A DNA stretch of 64,000 nt from JAHRAW01 sp965212085 (GCA_965212085.1 OZ243042.1:372001-436000), one strand, 5' to 3'; counted from the first letter of the stretch, positions 25,882-34,722 are shown. The notes: generated by a model not told the origin, from the letters alone. Translations and numbers: made by a program.

Positions 25882-28440
25882 ATGTTCCCCCGTTCCATAA
25901 CCAAAACCACCCAAAAACCGCATAAAACCGCGCTTTTGGGCGTCTCAGCGGCCATTCCTGCCCCCCCCCCCCCCCCCCCCGATACACATAGTAAGCCGCT
26001 AACCTTACGAAACAAGGCATCCGCCCTCGCCCTGTTCGCCCTCGTTTTCACCCTCATCCCCGCCCACCACGCCTCAGCCCAAGTCGACCTCATGCCGACT
26101 TTCGGCAGCCTGACCATCCCCGACCTGACCTTCACGCAAGACAAGCCCATCACGCCCCTGACCTTCCCGGAGGCCACCGGTGGTGACCCACCGCTGATTT
26201 ACGATATGAGCGGAGCGGCGCGAAGACCAGGTCTGACCTTTGATCGCCCCACCCGCGTACTCTCCGGAACACCGACATTTTCCGACACCGCCACCCGCAT
26301 TGGATATGCCGTTGGAGACAACGACAGGGACATCGAAACTTTAAGATTTGATATAATCACCGAACCAGACACCATCCCAACCTTCGGCGCATCCACCATC
26401 TCCGCCCAAAATTACCTCACCACCGCCGCCGTCAACGTAACCTTGCCCACCGCCACCGGCGGCAACCGCGCCCTGACCTATACCCTCACCCCGGCCCTGC
26501 CCGCCAACCTTATCTTTGACGGCACCGCCACACCCCCGACCATCACCGGCACCCCGGCGACCATCACCGCCCAGGCGGACTACACCTACACCGTTACCGA
26601 TGACGACGGTAGCACCGCCGCCCTGACCTTCCCCCTTACCGCCAGCCCCCTGTCCTTCGGTGCCACCATCCCCCGCCAAATGTACGCCCCCGATGAACCC
26701 GTCAGCGTAACCCTGCCCACCGCCACCGGCGGCGAAGGCACATTGACCTACGCCATCACCGAAGCCTTGCCGGACGGCCTGAGCTTCACCCCCGCCACCC
26801 GCGTTTTGGCCGGCACCCCGACCATTGAACAAGATGAAATGACCTACACCTACACCGTTACCGACAGTGCCACCACCCCCAACACCGCGCAACAGACTTT
26901 CACCATCGCCATCGGACAATTCGGCAGCGAACGCGTTGTGGAAAAGACCCTTGCGGCGTTTGGCCGCGCCTTTGCCACCGGCACGGTGGGCGTATTTGAA
27001 GACTACTTGACCAACACCGGCGCAACCGCAAACACCAGCCACTTCACAATAGGCGGCCACAAGTTTGAGTTAGCAACCACCACCCCCGCCCAAACCCTGG
27101 ATTCCCGAGTCGCAAGTGTCCGTAAGCCGCTAACGCGGCAACGGACACTAACGCTCGAGAATGACGACAGCGTTATTAACACGCCCTCGGCGTCATACCC
27201 ACAAAAATACAAATCACCCTCGGTGTCATTCCCGAACGATAGAAAAACAGGGAGCGATAGCGACCATGTTTTTCATCGTATCGGGAATCCAGTTGAACAT
27301 GACCCGCCCAACCTCGCCGGCACCATAAACAGCGCAAACCTCGCCGACACCACATCCAACGGTGCCACCACCGGCACCGCCAACACCCCGGCCACCACCA
27401 CCTTAATGTCCGCCCGCGACCTCCTGATGAAAAGCGCGTTCCACTTCAACCTCAATGACGACGCCACCGCCACCTCCACCTGGAGCCTCTGGGCACGCGC
27501 CACCACCAGCGACTTCGACGGCAAACCCGAAGACGACTTTGAACAAGACGGAGACGTAACCTCAGCCTACTTGGGCGCAGACTACCGCACCCCGAACGGC
27601 ACCCGCCTCGGCCTCGCCATCTCCGAAACCAGCGGCGAAATAGATTATGACGACCAAGCAGACGACATCCAGGGCGATTTGGACGCCGACCTGACCAGCA
27701 TCCTGCCCTATATTCAATGGCAACCAAATGACGCCACCAACGCATGGGTAGTCCTCGGCTACGGCGAAGGCGAAGCCGAACTGGCCACGGACGGGGATGC
27801 CGAGACCACCGACGTGGATATTGAAATGCAAATGATAGCCGCCGGCGTCTCCGGCGACCTGACCACGTACAAACGCAGCGAATGGTCGTGGAAAGCCAGC
27901 GCCTTTGCCGTGGAACTGGAATCCGATAAGAACGAAGAAACCGACCTGCCGGCAGTAACCGCAGACTCCCAACGCCTGCGCGTTGCCATGCAAAGCCGCG
28001 TCCCCGGCACTCCCTCCTCGAACGGCGCCCAACTTACCCCAAACTGGGAACTCGGCCTGCGTTGGGATGACGGCGACGCCGAACAAGGTAGCGGTGCGGA
28101 TTTGGGATTGGGCTTTGACTATCGCCACCCGGCGAGTGGTTTGAGCATGCAAGGGAAAGCCAATGCCCTGCTGGTACACGAAGAAAACGATTACGAAGAA
28201 TGGAACGCCAGCCTGCAAGTGCGATATGACCCCGGCGCGCGGGGGCGTGGAGTAACCTTCACCCTTGAACCCGGCTGGAGCAAAAACGGCCGTAGTCAAA
28301 AGATGGGAATGGACTTCTCCAACGCCCTCGGTAAATGGACCAAACGCGGCTTGCGATTGGAATTGACCGGCGAACGCACCGAGAAAACCGATGACAACAT
28401 CGGCCACAACATCCGATTGACCGGTTCACTGCGTTTCTAA
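25882..28440 (+). CDS. Poly-C-controlled surface protein 1, in frame (autotransporter-like)
   Basis: 852 residues, preceded by AGGAGG (25870-25875). Residues 1-42 are a basic/Pro-rich leader whose PPPPPP is encoded by 20 C. A hydrophobic signal segment ALALFALVFTLIPAHHASAQ follows (~47-67). Three putative Ig (He_PIG-like) repeats fill ~70-345, each with a P-L/V-TLP-ATGG core. The export linker (~350-400: KTLAAFGRAFATG, then HFTIGGHKFEL) is followed by a 66-residue insert (406-471) read from a 196-bp palindromic element. The C-terminal barrel (~510-852) ends SLRF. Known features of autotransporters suggest the passenger is displayed on the cell surface. It is a paralogue of the protein at 44533-47749, and its barrel also matches the giant adhesin. 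Confidence 0.88.
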   Translation: MFPRSITKTTQKPHKTALLGVSAAIPAPPPPPPDTHSKPLTLRNKASALALFALVFTLIPAHHASAQVDLMPTFGSLTIPDLTFTQDKPITPLTFPEATGGDPPLIYDMSGAARRPGLTFDRPTRVLSGTPTFSDTATRIGYAVGDNDRDIETLRFDIITEPDTIPTFGASTISAQNYLTTAAVNVTLPTATGGNRALTYTLTPALPANLIFDGTATPPTITGTPATITAQADYTYTVTDDDGSTAALTFPLTASPLSFGATIPRQMYAPDEPVSVTLPTATGGEGTLTYAITEALPDGLSFTPATRVLAGTPTIEQDEMTYTYTVTDSATTPNTAQQTFTIAIGQFGSERVVEKTLAAFGRAFATGTVGVFEDYLTNTGATANTSHFTIGGHKFELATTTPAQTLDSRVASVRKPLTRQRTLTLENDDSVINTPSASYPQKYKSPSVSFPNDRKTGSDSDHVFHRIGNPVEHDPPNLAGTINSANLADTTSNGATTGTANTPATTTLMSARDLLMKSAFHFNLNDDATATSTWSLWARATTSDFDGKPEDDFEQDGDVTSAYLGADYRTPNGTRLGLAISETSGEIDYDDQADDIQGDLDADLTSILPYIQWQPNDATNAWVVLGYGEGEAELATDGDAETTDVDIEMQMIAAGVSGDLTTYKRSEWSWKASAFAVELESDKNEETDLPAVTADSQRLRVAMQSRVPGTPSSNGAQLTPNWELGLRWDDGDAEQGSGADLGLGFDYRHPASGLSMQGKANALLVHEENDYEEWNASLQVRYDPGARGRGVTFTLEPGWSKNGRSQKMGMDFSNALGKWTKRGLRLELTGERTEKTDDNIGHNIRLTGSLRF
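25961..25980 (+). repeat. Poly-C tract (20 C), in-frame state
   Basis: Twenty C residues inside the coding region, 79 bases after the ATG and before the signal peptide. With 20 C the start and the signal peptide share a frame. A slip of one or two bases would break the protein. Such long runs are also prone to sequencing error, so the exact length is uncertain. Confidence 0.8.
27097..27292 (+). repeat. 196-bp palindromic element inside surface protein gene 1
   Basis: Bounded by 12-bp inverted ends CTGGATTCCCGA and TCGGGAATCCAG. It contains two hairpin parts: B (27097-27168, stem AGTGTCCGT/ACGGACACT) and A (27228-27292, arms from CATTCCCGAACGAT to ATCGTATCGGGAATCC). It is read in frame as residues 406-471 (LDSRVASVRKPL, then SVSFPNDRK, FHRIGNP). 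Matching copies lie in spacers at 28447, 40071 and 47756-48495. Confidence 0.85.
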
Positions 28441-28446
28441 ATCGCA

Positions 28447-28676
28447 CTGGATTCCCGAGTACGTAAGTGTCCGTAAGCCGCAAACAACGCGGCAACGGAC
28501 ACTAACGCTCGAGAATGACGGCGGAGTTGTTGCTACGCTCTCGGTGTTATGCTTGCAAGTGCAAATCGATCTCGCCGTCATACCCACGAAAGTATAAATC
28601 ACCCTCGGTGTCATTCCCGAACGATAGAAAAATAAGGAGCGTAGCGACTATATTTTTCATCGTATCGGGAATCCAG
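28447..28676 (+). repeat. B-A palindromic element behind surface protein 1
   Basis: Part B at 28447-28517 and part A at 28609-28676, six bases past the stop codon. The junction (stop codon, then ATCGCACTGGATTCCCGAG) is the same after the second surface protein gene. Hairpin B could end transcription, but there is no T-run. Confidence 0.8.
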
Positions 28677-28708
28677 TTTTTTTGGCCGGGCGATAGCCGG
28701 ACTGTCTT

Positions 28709-29848
28709 TTACGGGGCATCATCCATAGTCACGACGATATTGCCGACGTGCCGCTTTTCCATAAACGCGCGCTGGGCTTCGCGCAGTTGCGCCAGCGGGT
28801 AGGTGGCGGCGAGGGTCGGGCGGATTTCGCCTTGTTCAATGTAGCGCACCAGGTCGGCGAACAAGGCCGGCGGGGTAACGGTGGCGCCGGCGAAGCGGAG
28901 GTTGCGAAGATAAAAGGTTCGCAGATCCAGGGTTACCATCGGCCCGGCGATAGCGCCGGCGCAGGCGTACCTGCCGCCGCGCGCGAGGGCGCTGATGAGT
29001 TGCGGCCAGATTGCGCCGCCGATGAGGTCGGCTACTACGCTTACGCGCCCGCGACCGCGACCGTGATTGTGCCCGCACTGTTCGCGCAACGCGGCTTGCA
29101 GGTCAAACCGTTCAAGGGAGTCGTAGGCCAGCACCACGTCCGCGCCGAGTTCGCGCACGCGCCCGGCCTTGGCTTTCGCGCATAACGCGATGGCGGTTGC
29201 GCCGCGCCGTTTGCAAAGTTGAATCAACGCCGAACCGACTCCGCCGGACGCGCCGCTGATCAGCACTTCATCGCCGGCGCCCACCTGCACCCGGCTGAGC
29301 ATGTTTTCGGCGGTGATGGAGGAAGTGGCGAAGGTCGCGAGTTCGGCGTCGCCGAGGGTGGATTCAACCGGGTGCGCGTTGCGGTGGTGGACGGTGGCGT
29401 ATTCGGCGAAACCGCCGTCACATTCGCTGCCGAAGTAACCGCACTTCTCCAGGTTCAGCGGCTCATTCCAGTCCCGCAGCCAGGCGTCAATCATCACCCG
29501 CCGCCCAAGCAGTTCGGAGTCGGCTACGGCGACGGCGGTGCCGACCGCCTCAACCACGCCCACCGCGTCTGCGCCTTGAATGAGCGGAAAGGAAATCGCC
29601 GCGCCGCCCCATGCGCCATCGGTTTCGGTTTCGGTTTCGGATGCAGTCCCGGAATCGGCTTGGGAATACCACCCGGTGCGGGTGTTGACGTCGGTGTTGT
29701 TCAGCCCGCAGGCGCGCACCCGAATCAGCACTTCATCGGCGCGCGGTTCGGGCTTCGGCCAGTCCGCGCGGTATTCGAGTTTGTCGAGACCGCCGTGGCC
29801 GGTCAGTACCACCGCGCGCATGGTGCGCACGGTTTCGGATTGTTTCAT
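28709..29848 (-). CDS. Zinc-type alcohol dehydrogenase family (MDR) oxidoreductase
   Basis: A 379-residue medium-chain dehydrogenase/quinone oxidoreductase. An N-terminal GroES-like domain (MRAVVLTGHGGLDKLEY, CGLNNTDVNTRTGWYS) is followed by the cofactor domain with GASGGVGSALIQLCKRRG. The MKQ start at 29848 follows the Rieske gene stop by four bases; a second ATG at 29821 is equally plausible. The two genes form an operon. A hexamer repeat encodes SETETETD in the N-terminal domain. With the oxygenase it may oxidise an alcohol or aldehyde released from the substrate; the substrate itself is not visible. Confidence 0.85.
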   Translation of the reverse strand: MKQSETVRTMRAVVLTGHGGLDKLEYRADWPKPEPRADEVLIRVRACGLNNTDVNTRTGWYSQADSGTASETETETDGAWGGAAISFPLIQGADAVGVVEAVGTAVAVADSELLGRRVMIDAWLRDWNEPLNLEKCGYFGSECDGGFAEYATVHHRNAHPVESTLGDAELATFATSSITAENMLSRVQVGAGDEVLISGASGGVGSALIQLCKRRGATAIALCAKAKAGRVRELGADVVLAYDSLERFDLQAALREQCGHNHGRGRGRVSVVADLIGGAIWPQLISALARGGRYACAGAIAGPMVTLDLRTFYLRNLRFAGATVTPPALFADLVRYIEQGEIRPTLAATYPLAQLREAQRAFMEKRHVGNIVVTMDDAP

Positions 29849-29852
29849 ATAT

Positions 29853-31025
29853 TCAGGATTCCTGATCCACCGCTTCCCGCAACCAGCGGTGCAGGGCGGC
29901 GATGGAAAGTTCGCTGGCGATGCCGCCGTTCGGGTCAATCATCAACGGCCCCGGCGTAAAGCCGCGGCTTTGTACGCCGCGCTGGACGTTTTTCACCAGT
30001 TTCAGATCTTCGGCGAAGGTCGTGTCGCGGTCGCGGTTGATGATGGTTTGCAGTCGCGCGTCCACTGCGCCGTTTGCCGAGTACCAGCCGCGATGCACTT
30101 CGGTGTCGTCAATGGCCAGCGGCCGCCAGTGATAACTGTTGACCACCCCGCCGGGATACAGTTGCAGGGCAAAGGCCGGCCACAGATAAAAACTGCCGTA
30201 GTCGGCACCGGACACGTCGTACCACGCGTGTTCGCTGCGCGTTGCACGGGCAGCATGGCGCAGGCACCGCCCGCCGCCGAAGGGCGCGATGTTGTAGGAT
30301 TCGGGGTCAATGACGCCCTCGGCAAAGGCCGGATGGGCGGTTCGGCAGTGATAACATTCGTTGTAGTTCTCCACCGCGATCACCCAGTGGCAGCCTTCAT
30401 TGGCGGAATGTTCGCAGGCGAACGACAACGCGGCAATTTCCGGGCACAACTCCAGCACCGCTTCGCGCACGCCGGGGTAGCAATGTTCCATTTGCTGCGC
30501 GTCGGCGTCGAGGTTGACGAACACAAAACCGAGGAACTCTTCCACGGCGACCGGGGTCAGGCAAATTTTGCCGCCCTCCGAACCGGCAAAATCATCAAAG
30601 CCGGCGACGTTGTGCGCGTTCGGCGCGGCGCGCAGTTGGCCGTTCAACGCATAACTCCAGGCGTGGTACGGGCAGACGATGGTTTTGCGGTTGCCGCTTC
30701 CTTCCAGCAGTTTGTGGCCGCGGTGCCGGCAGACGTTGTAAAACGCGCGAAGTTCGCCGTCTTGGTCGCGGATGATGAACACGTCCTGATCAAAGATCGA
30801 GAAGGCGCAATAATCCCCGGCAGCGGCCACTTGGCCGGCGTGGCAGGCGTACTGCCAGGTGTGGAAAAATATATTTTCCTTTATGCGCCGGAAAATTTCG
30901 CGGTCGGTGAAATATCTTCCCGGCAGGCCCGTGGTTGGCGTGGCCGTCGCGGTCGCGGCCGCGGTCATATCAGTGTCAGTGTCAGTGTTAGTGTCAGTGT
31001 CAGTGGCGAATGTTTGCTGCATCAT
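29853..31025 (-). CDS. Rieske non-heme iron oxygenase, alpha subunit (GbcA/CntA-like)
   Basis: Oxygenase component of a ring-hydroxylating-type dioxygenase. The Rieske cluster ligands are C99-x-H101 and C118-x2-H121. The mononuclear iron site is E223-C-Y-H226-x4-H231 (NECYHCRTAHP). This layout resembles the enzymes that demethylate glycine betaine or cleave carnitine and choline. The nearby DMGDH-like flavoenzyme supports a betaine-type substrate, but that is inference. No ferredoxin reductase partner is present in the window. Residues ~9-30 are low complexity (TDTDTNTDTDTD) from a GTCAGT-type microsatellite, ahead of the conserved domain, so a start at M20 is possible. Confidence 0.87.
   Translation of the reverse strand: MMQQTFATDTDTNTDTDTDMTAAATATATPTTGLPGRYFTDREIFRRIKENIFFHTWQYACHAGQVAAAGDYCAFSIFDQDVFIIRDQDGELRAFYNVCRHRGHKLLEGSGNRKTIVCPYHAWSYALNGQLRAAPNAHNVAGFDDFAGSEGGKICLTPVAVEEFLGFVFVNLDADAQQMEHCYPGVREAVLELCPEIAALSFACEHSANEGCHWVIAVENYNECYHCRTAHPAFAEGVIDPESYNIAPFGGGRCLRHAARATRSEHAWYDVSGADYGSFYLWPAFALQLYPGGVVNSYHWRPLAIDDTEVHRGWYSANGAVDARLQTIINRDRDTTFAEDLKLVKNVQRGVQSRGFTPGPLMIDPNGGIASELSIAALHRWLREAVDQES
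30966..31012. repeat. Hexanucleotide microsatellite in the Rieske gene
   Basis: About six GTCAGT-type units with one variant, near the 5' end of the oxygenase gene, giving alternating Thr-Asp. The 6-bp unit changes protein length without shifting the frame. Confidence 0.75.
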
Positions 31026-31137
31026 TTTTTCAGGTGGAATAGAGCCTTGTTAAAAAATGCCCGGCTTCCCGTTTTTGCGGGAATGGCGCGTTAAAATACG
31101 CCTGAAATCCCCTCAAGGCAATGTAAACCAAACACCC

Positions 31138-33567
31138 ATGCAATCTCAATCGGAAATCGTCATCATCGGCGGCGGGGTGATGGGCTGTTCGCTGGCCTAT
31201 CACTTGTGCAAGGAGGGGCGAACCGACGTGTTGCTGCTGGAAAAAGGCGAGTTGACCAGCGGCTCAACGTGGCACGCGGCGGGGCAGATTACGCATTCGG
31301 TGAGCCATTACGCGCTGGCCAAAATGGCCGCTTATGGCACCGCATTGTACCCGGTTCTCGAACGGGAAACCGGCCAGTCCTGCGGCTGGCACGGCTGCGG
31401 CAGTCTGCGGGTCGCATATGAAGACGACGAAGTGGACTGGCTTGGATACACCCTTTCGGTGGGCAAGGGACTCGGCCATGAAATGGAAATCATCGGCCCG
31501 CGGCGCATCGCCCAGCTGCACCCTTTCTACAACCTCGACGGCATCAAGGCCGCGCTCCACACCCCCGGCGACGGCCACGTTGACCCCGCCGGGGTTACCC
31601 TGGCCATGGCCAAAGGAGCGCGCAACATGGGCGCAACAATCATCCGCAACAACCGCGCCCTCGGCATCACCATCCGGCCCGGCGGCGAATACCTCGTGCA
31701 CACCGAGCAGGGCGGCGTTAGCGCGGATATGGTGGTCAACGCCGGCGGCGCCTACGCCCGCCAGATCGGGCAATGGGTCGGCCTGGATCTGCCCATCGCC
31801 AACTTGCTCCACCACTACCTGGTCACCGAAGCGGTGCCGGAGTTTGCCGGCCTGGAAACCGAACTGCCGGTTATTCGCGACGACCGCCAGGTGTCGGGTT
31901 ATATTCGTATGGAGCAACAGTCGGGGCTGATCGGCATCTACGAAAAAACCAACCCCACCACGGTGTGGGATTACGGCGCGCCCTGGGAATCGGAAAACGA
32001 ACTCTTTGAAGCGGATTACCGGCGCATCATGCCGTGGCTGGAAAACGCCATGGCGCGCATGCCGGTGCTCGCCGAACTCGGCATCAAGCGCGTGGTGCGC
32101 GGCGCCATCACCCATCCCGCCGACGGCAACCTGCTGCTCGGGCCGTCCGGGCTCAGGAATTTCTGGCTGTGCTGCGGCGCCCAGGTCGGCATCGCCTGGG
32201 GGCCGGGCGCGGGAAAATACCTGGCGCGCTGGATGGCGCACGGCGCCGTTGATATTTCTCTGCGAAGTTTTGACCCGCGCCGCTTCGGCGCGGTGATGGA
32301 TGACCGCTACCGCATCCAAAAGGCCGCCGAAGATTACCTGCTGCGCCATGAAATTCCCTACCCGGCCCGCGACCGCCCGGGCTGCCGCCCGTCCCATTCC
32401 AAAACCTCGCCGTTGTATGAAACGCTGGGGCAAAAGGGCGCGGTCTATGAAGACGTGTTCGGCTGGGAACGCCCGCGCTGGTACGCCGTGGACGGGACAA
32501 CCCAGCAGCACATCCACAGTTTCCGGCGCTCGCTACTCCACGACGTGGTCGGCGCCGAAGTCAACGGCCTGCGCGCCCACGCCGGCATCGCCGACCTGAG
32601 CGCCTTCGCCAAACTCGAAGCGTCGGGGGCCGGCGTACGCGGCTACCTGGAACACGTATCCTCCAATCAACTTCCGCAAAAAACCGGCGGCATCACCCTC
32701 ACCTATTTTGTCCACGACAACGGCCGCATCGAAGGCGAGGCGACGCTGGCCAAACTCGGCGACCACCACTATTACCTGGTGTACGCCGCACTGCGCGAAG
32801 CGGCGCTCTACGACTGGATGGCGCAGCAGGTGCGCGCCGGGGAAGATGTGTCTTTCAACAACGTCTCCGAAGCGTACGGCGTGATCATGCTGGCCGGGCC
32901 GCAGTCGCGAAAAATTTTTGCCGAATGTACCGGCGCGCCCCTGAACAACGCCGCCTTTGCATGGCTGACAACGCGCACCGTCAGCGTGGCCGGCGTGGAA
33001 AACGTGCGCGCCATGCGCGTTACCTACACCGGCGAACTGGGCTGGGAACTGCACGTTCCGATGGCCGGAATGGCCGCGGTGTACCGGGCCTTGACTTCCA
33101 CCAGGCATAGCGCGGGCATGGTGCACATCGGCTCCGAAGCGCTCAACGCTATGCGCATGGAAAAAGCCTATCGCTCCGGCCACGAACTGACCCACGAGGT
33201 CACCATAGCGGAAGCGGGCGTTGCGCGCTTCGCCCGCGGGTCCGGGTTTCAGGGCCGAGACGCGACCCTCGCGCCGGCGCAAAAATGGACGCTGGTTTGT
33301 TTGCAACTGGACGAACCAACGCCTAGGCAACCCAACGCCGACCCCCTCGGCGCGGAGTCGGTGTGGCATCAAGGCCGGGTGGTGGGGCGGATTTCTTCGG
33401 GGGGATACGGCTACGCGGTGGGGCAATATCTCGGCTTCGCCTACGTTGCGCCCGAGGCGGCTGCGGTGGGGGCCGAACTCGAAGTGCTGGTGCTGGGGAC
33501 GCCGAGGCGGGCGGTGGTGGCCGGGCAGCCGCTGCGGGATCCGCACAACAACCTGCCGCGCGCCTGA
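31138..33567 (+). CDS. FAD-dependent dimethylglycine/sarcosine dehydrogenase-like protein with GcvT domain
   Basis: 809 residues from the ATG at 31138. The N-terminal half is a DAO-type flavoprotein: GGGVMG at 11-16, and STWHAAGQITHS with H46 at the place of covalent FAD attachment in DMGDH and SARDH. The C-terminal half (~430-800) is an aminomethyltransferase (GcvT) fold that passes the released one-carbon unit to tetrahydrofolate. The predicted reaction is oxidative N-demethylation of dimethylglycine, sarcosine or a similar amine. It is divergent from the Rieske oxygenase, so the two could run consecutive betaine demethylations. An open frame further upstream (from 31057) lacks homology. 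Confidence 0.9.
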   Translation: MQSQSEIVIIGGGVMGCSLAYHLCKEGRTDVLLLEKGELTSGSTWHAAGQITHSVSHYALAKMAAYGTALYPVLERETGQSCGWHGCGSLRVAYEDDEVDWLGYTLSVGKGLGHEMEIIGPRRIAQLHPFYNLDGIKAALHTPGDGHVDPAGVTLAMAKGARNMGATIIRNNRALGITIRPGGEYLVHTEQGGVSADMVVNAGGAYARQIGQWVGLDLPIANLLHHYLVTEAVPEFAGLETELPVIRDDRQVSGYIRMEQQSGLIGIYEKTNPTTVWDYGAPWESENELFEADYRRIMPWLENAMARMPVLAELGIKRVVRGAITHPADGNLLLGPSGLRNFWLCCGAQVGIAWGPGAGKYLARWMAHGAVDISLRSFDPRRFGAVMDDRYRIQKAAEDYLLRHEIPYPARDRPGCRPSHSKTSPLYETLGQKGAVYEDVFGWERPRWYAVDGTTQQHIHSFRRSLLHDVVGAEVNGLRAHAGIADLSAFAKLEASGAGVRGYLEHVSSNQLPQKTGGITLTYFVHDNGRIEGEATLAKLGDHHYYLVYAALREAALYDWMAQQVRAGEDVSFNNVSEAYGVIMLAGPQSRKIFAECTGAPLNNAAFAWLTTRTVSVAGVENVRAMRVTYTGELGWELHVPMAGMAAVYRALTSTRHSAGMVHIGSEALNAMRMEKAYRSGHELTHEVTIAEAGVARFARGSGFQGRDATLAPAQKWTLVCLQLDEPTPRQPNADPLGAESVWHQGRVVGRISSGGYGYAVGQYLGFAYVAPEAAAVGAELEVLVLGTPRRAVVAGQPLRDPHNNLPRA

Positions 33568-33621
33568 TCCATACCCGCGACCTCGGCGAAAATGACATAA
33601 TCCGCCGACCACTTCAACCTG

Positions 33622-33627
33622 CGGAGG
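33622..33627 (+). promoter_or_regulatory. Ribosome binding site that fixes a GTG start
   Basis: CGGAGG five bases before the GTG at 33633. It shows that the short CMD-family gene starts there rather than at the beginning of the much longer open frame that overlaps the flavoenzyme gene. Confidence 0.55.
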
Positions 33628-33632
33628 ACAAC

Positions 33633-34013
33633 GTGGACCAACGACGATTTGAACTCGGCCTTGCCCGGCGCAAGGCCACCCTGGGTGCCGACTACGTGGA
33701 AAAAAACCTCGCGGCGGCGGACGACTTCACCCTGCCCTTCCAGGAAATGATGACCGAATGGTGCTGGGGTTTCGGCTGGGGCGACGACTGCATTGACGCG
33801 AAAACCCGCTCGCTGATGAACCTGGCGATGATCGGCGCCCTCGGCAAAATGAACGAATGGGAAATTCACTGCCGGGGCGCCATCGGCAACGGCGTCAGCA
33901 AAGAGCAGCTGCGCGCCGTCATCCACGTAATCGCCATCTACTGCGGCGTGCCCCAATCCCTGGAATGTTTTCGCGCCGCCCGCAAGGTCATGGCGGAGTT
34001 GGGGATGCAATAG
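33633..34013 (+). CDS. Carboxymuconolactone decarboxylase family protein
   Basis: 126 residues from a GTG with a good ribosome site. It matches the gamma-carboxymuconolactone decarboxylase family: RFELGLARRKATLGADYVEK, then FQEMMTEWCWGFGWGD, then LAMIGALGKMNEWEIHCRGAIGNGVSKEQLRAVIHVIAIYCG split over the helices. The substrate is open; many relatives are not true decarboxylases. It follows the flavoenzyme by 65 bases and is probably co-transcribed with it and with the methyltransferase behind. Confidence 0.88.
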   Translation: MDQRRFELGLARRKATLGADYVEKNLAAADDFTLPFQEMMTEWCWGFGWGDDCIDAKTRSLMNLAMIGALGKMNEWEIHCRGAIGNGVSKEQLRAVIHVIAIYCGVPQSLECFRAARKVMAELGMQ

Positions 34014-34056
34014 AGCGGTGAGCGGCGACCGGCGACCGGCGAGCGGCGCGGGAAAA

Positions 34057-34698
34057 ATGGCAATGGATAAATCGAAACTTGATATGGACAAGGTGGATGA
34101 CCGCCTTGCCAAAATCTATACCTCTGAGGGCGACAAGCAGGAGCAGTACGACCGCTGGGCGGAACGCTATGAAGCCGACCTGGTCAACGACCTCGGCTAC
34201 GTGGCGCACCTTCGCAGCAGCGAAATTTTCGGCGAACTGATGGTTGATAAAAATGCCAAAGTGCTGGACCTGGGCTGCGGCACCGGCCTGGTGGGCGAGA
34301 CCTTGCGGGACCGAGGGTACGCTTGCATTGACGGCGCCGACTTCTCGGCGGAGATGCTCAAAATCGCGGGCGGGCGGGGGGTGTATCGTTCGGTGCACCG
34401 CCACGACGTGACCCGGCCGCCGGAAGCCGGGGGGTGTTATGACGCGCTGATCAGTGTGGGGTTGTTTTCCTACGGGAGTCCGCACATTTCCGATCTGCAT
34501 AACGCGGTTGACTGCGTGGGGGGCGGGGGTCCTTGCGTGATTACGGTGAACAGCAGCGCGTGGGTTGAGCACAACCTGGAAGCCGCTTTGCACGCCGAGG
34601 CTGAGCGGCACGGGTTTACGGTGGAGCGGATTGTTGAAACCGAATACATTCGCAAGGAAGGCATCAGCGCGCGGGTGTTGGTGATTCGGCGGGTTTGA
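34057..34698 (+). CDS. Class I SAM-dependent methyltransferase (METTL27-like)
   Basis: 213 residues from the ATG at 34057; a GTG at 34018 is an alternative. The YDRWAERYEADL stretch ahead of the fold and motif I VLDLGCGTGLVGETL place it with small methyltransferases of the METTL27/WBSCR27 type. The following IDGADFSAEML gives motif II. The acceptor is unknown. It is the last gene of the flavoenzyme unit and ends just before a GGGGCGC array and composite repeat copy 2. Confidence 0.85.
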   Translation: MAMDKSKLDMDKVDDRLAKIYTSEGDKQEQYDRWAERYEADLVNDLGYVAHLRSSEIFGELMVDKNAKVLDLGCGTGLVGETLRDRGYACIDGADFSAEMLKIAGGRGVYRSVHRHDVTRPPEAGGCYDALISVGLFSYGSPHISDLHNAVDCVGGGGPCVITVNSSAWVEHNLEAALHAEAERHGFTVERIVETEYIRKEGISARVLVIRRV

Positions 34699-34722
34699 TG
34701 TTGGCGGCTTACGGACACTTGC

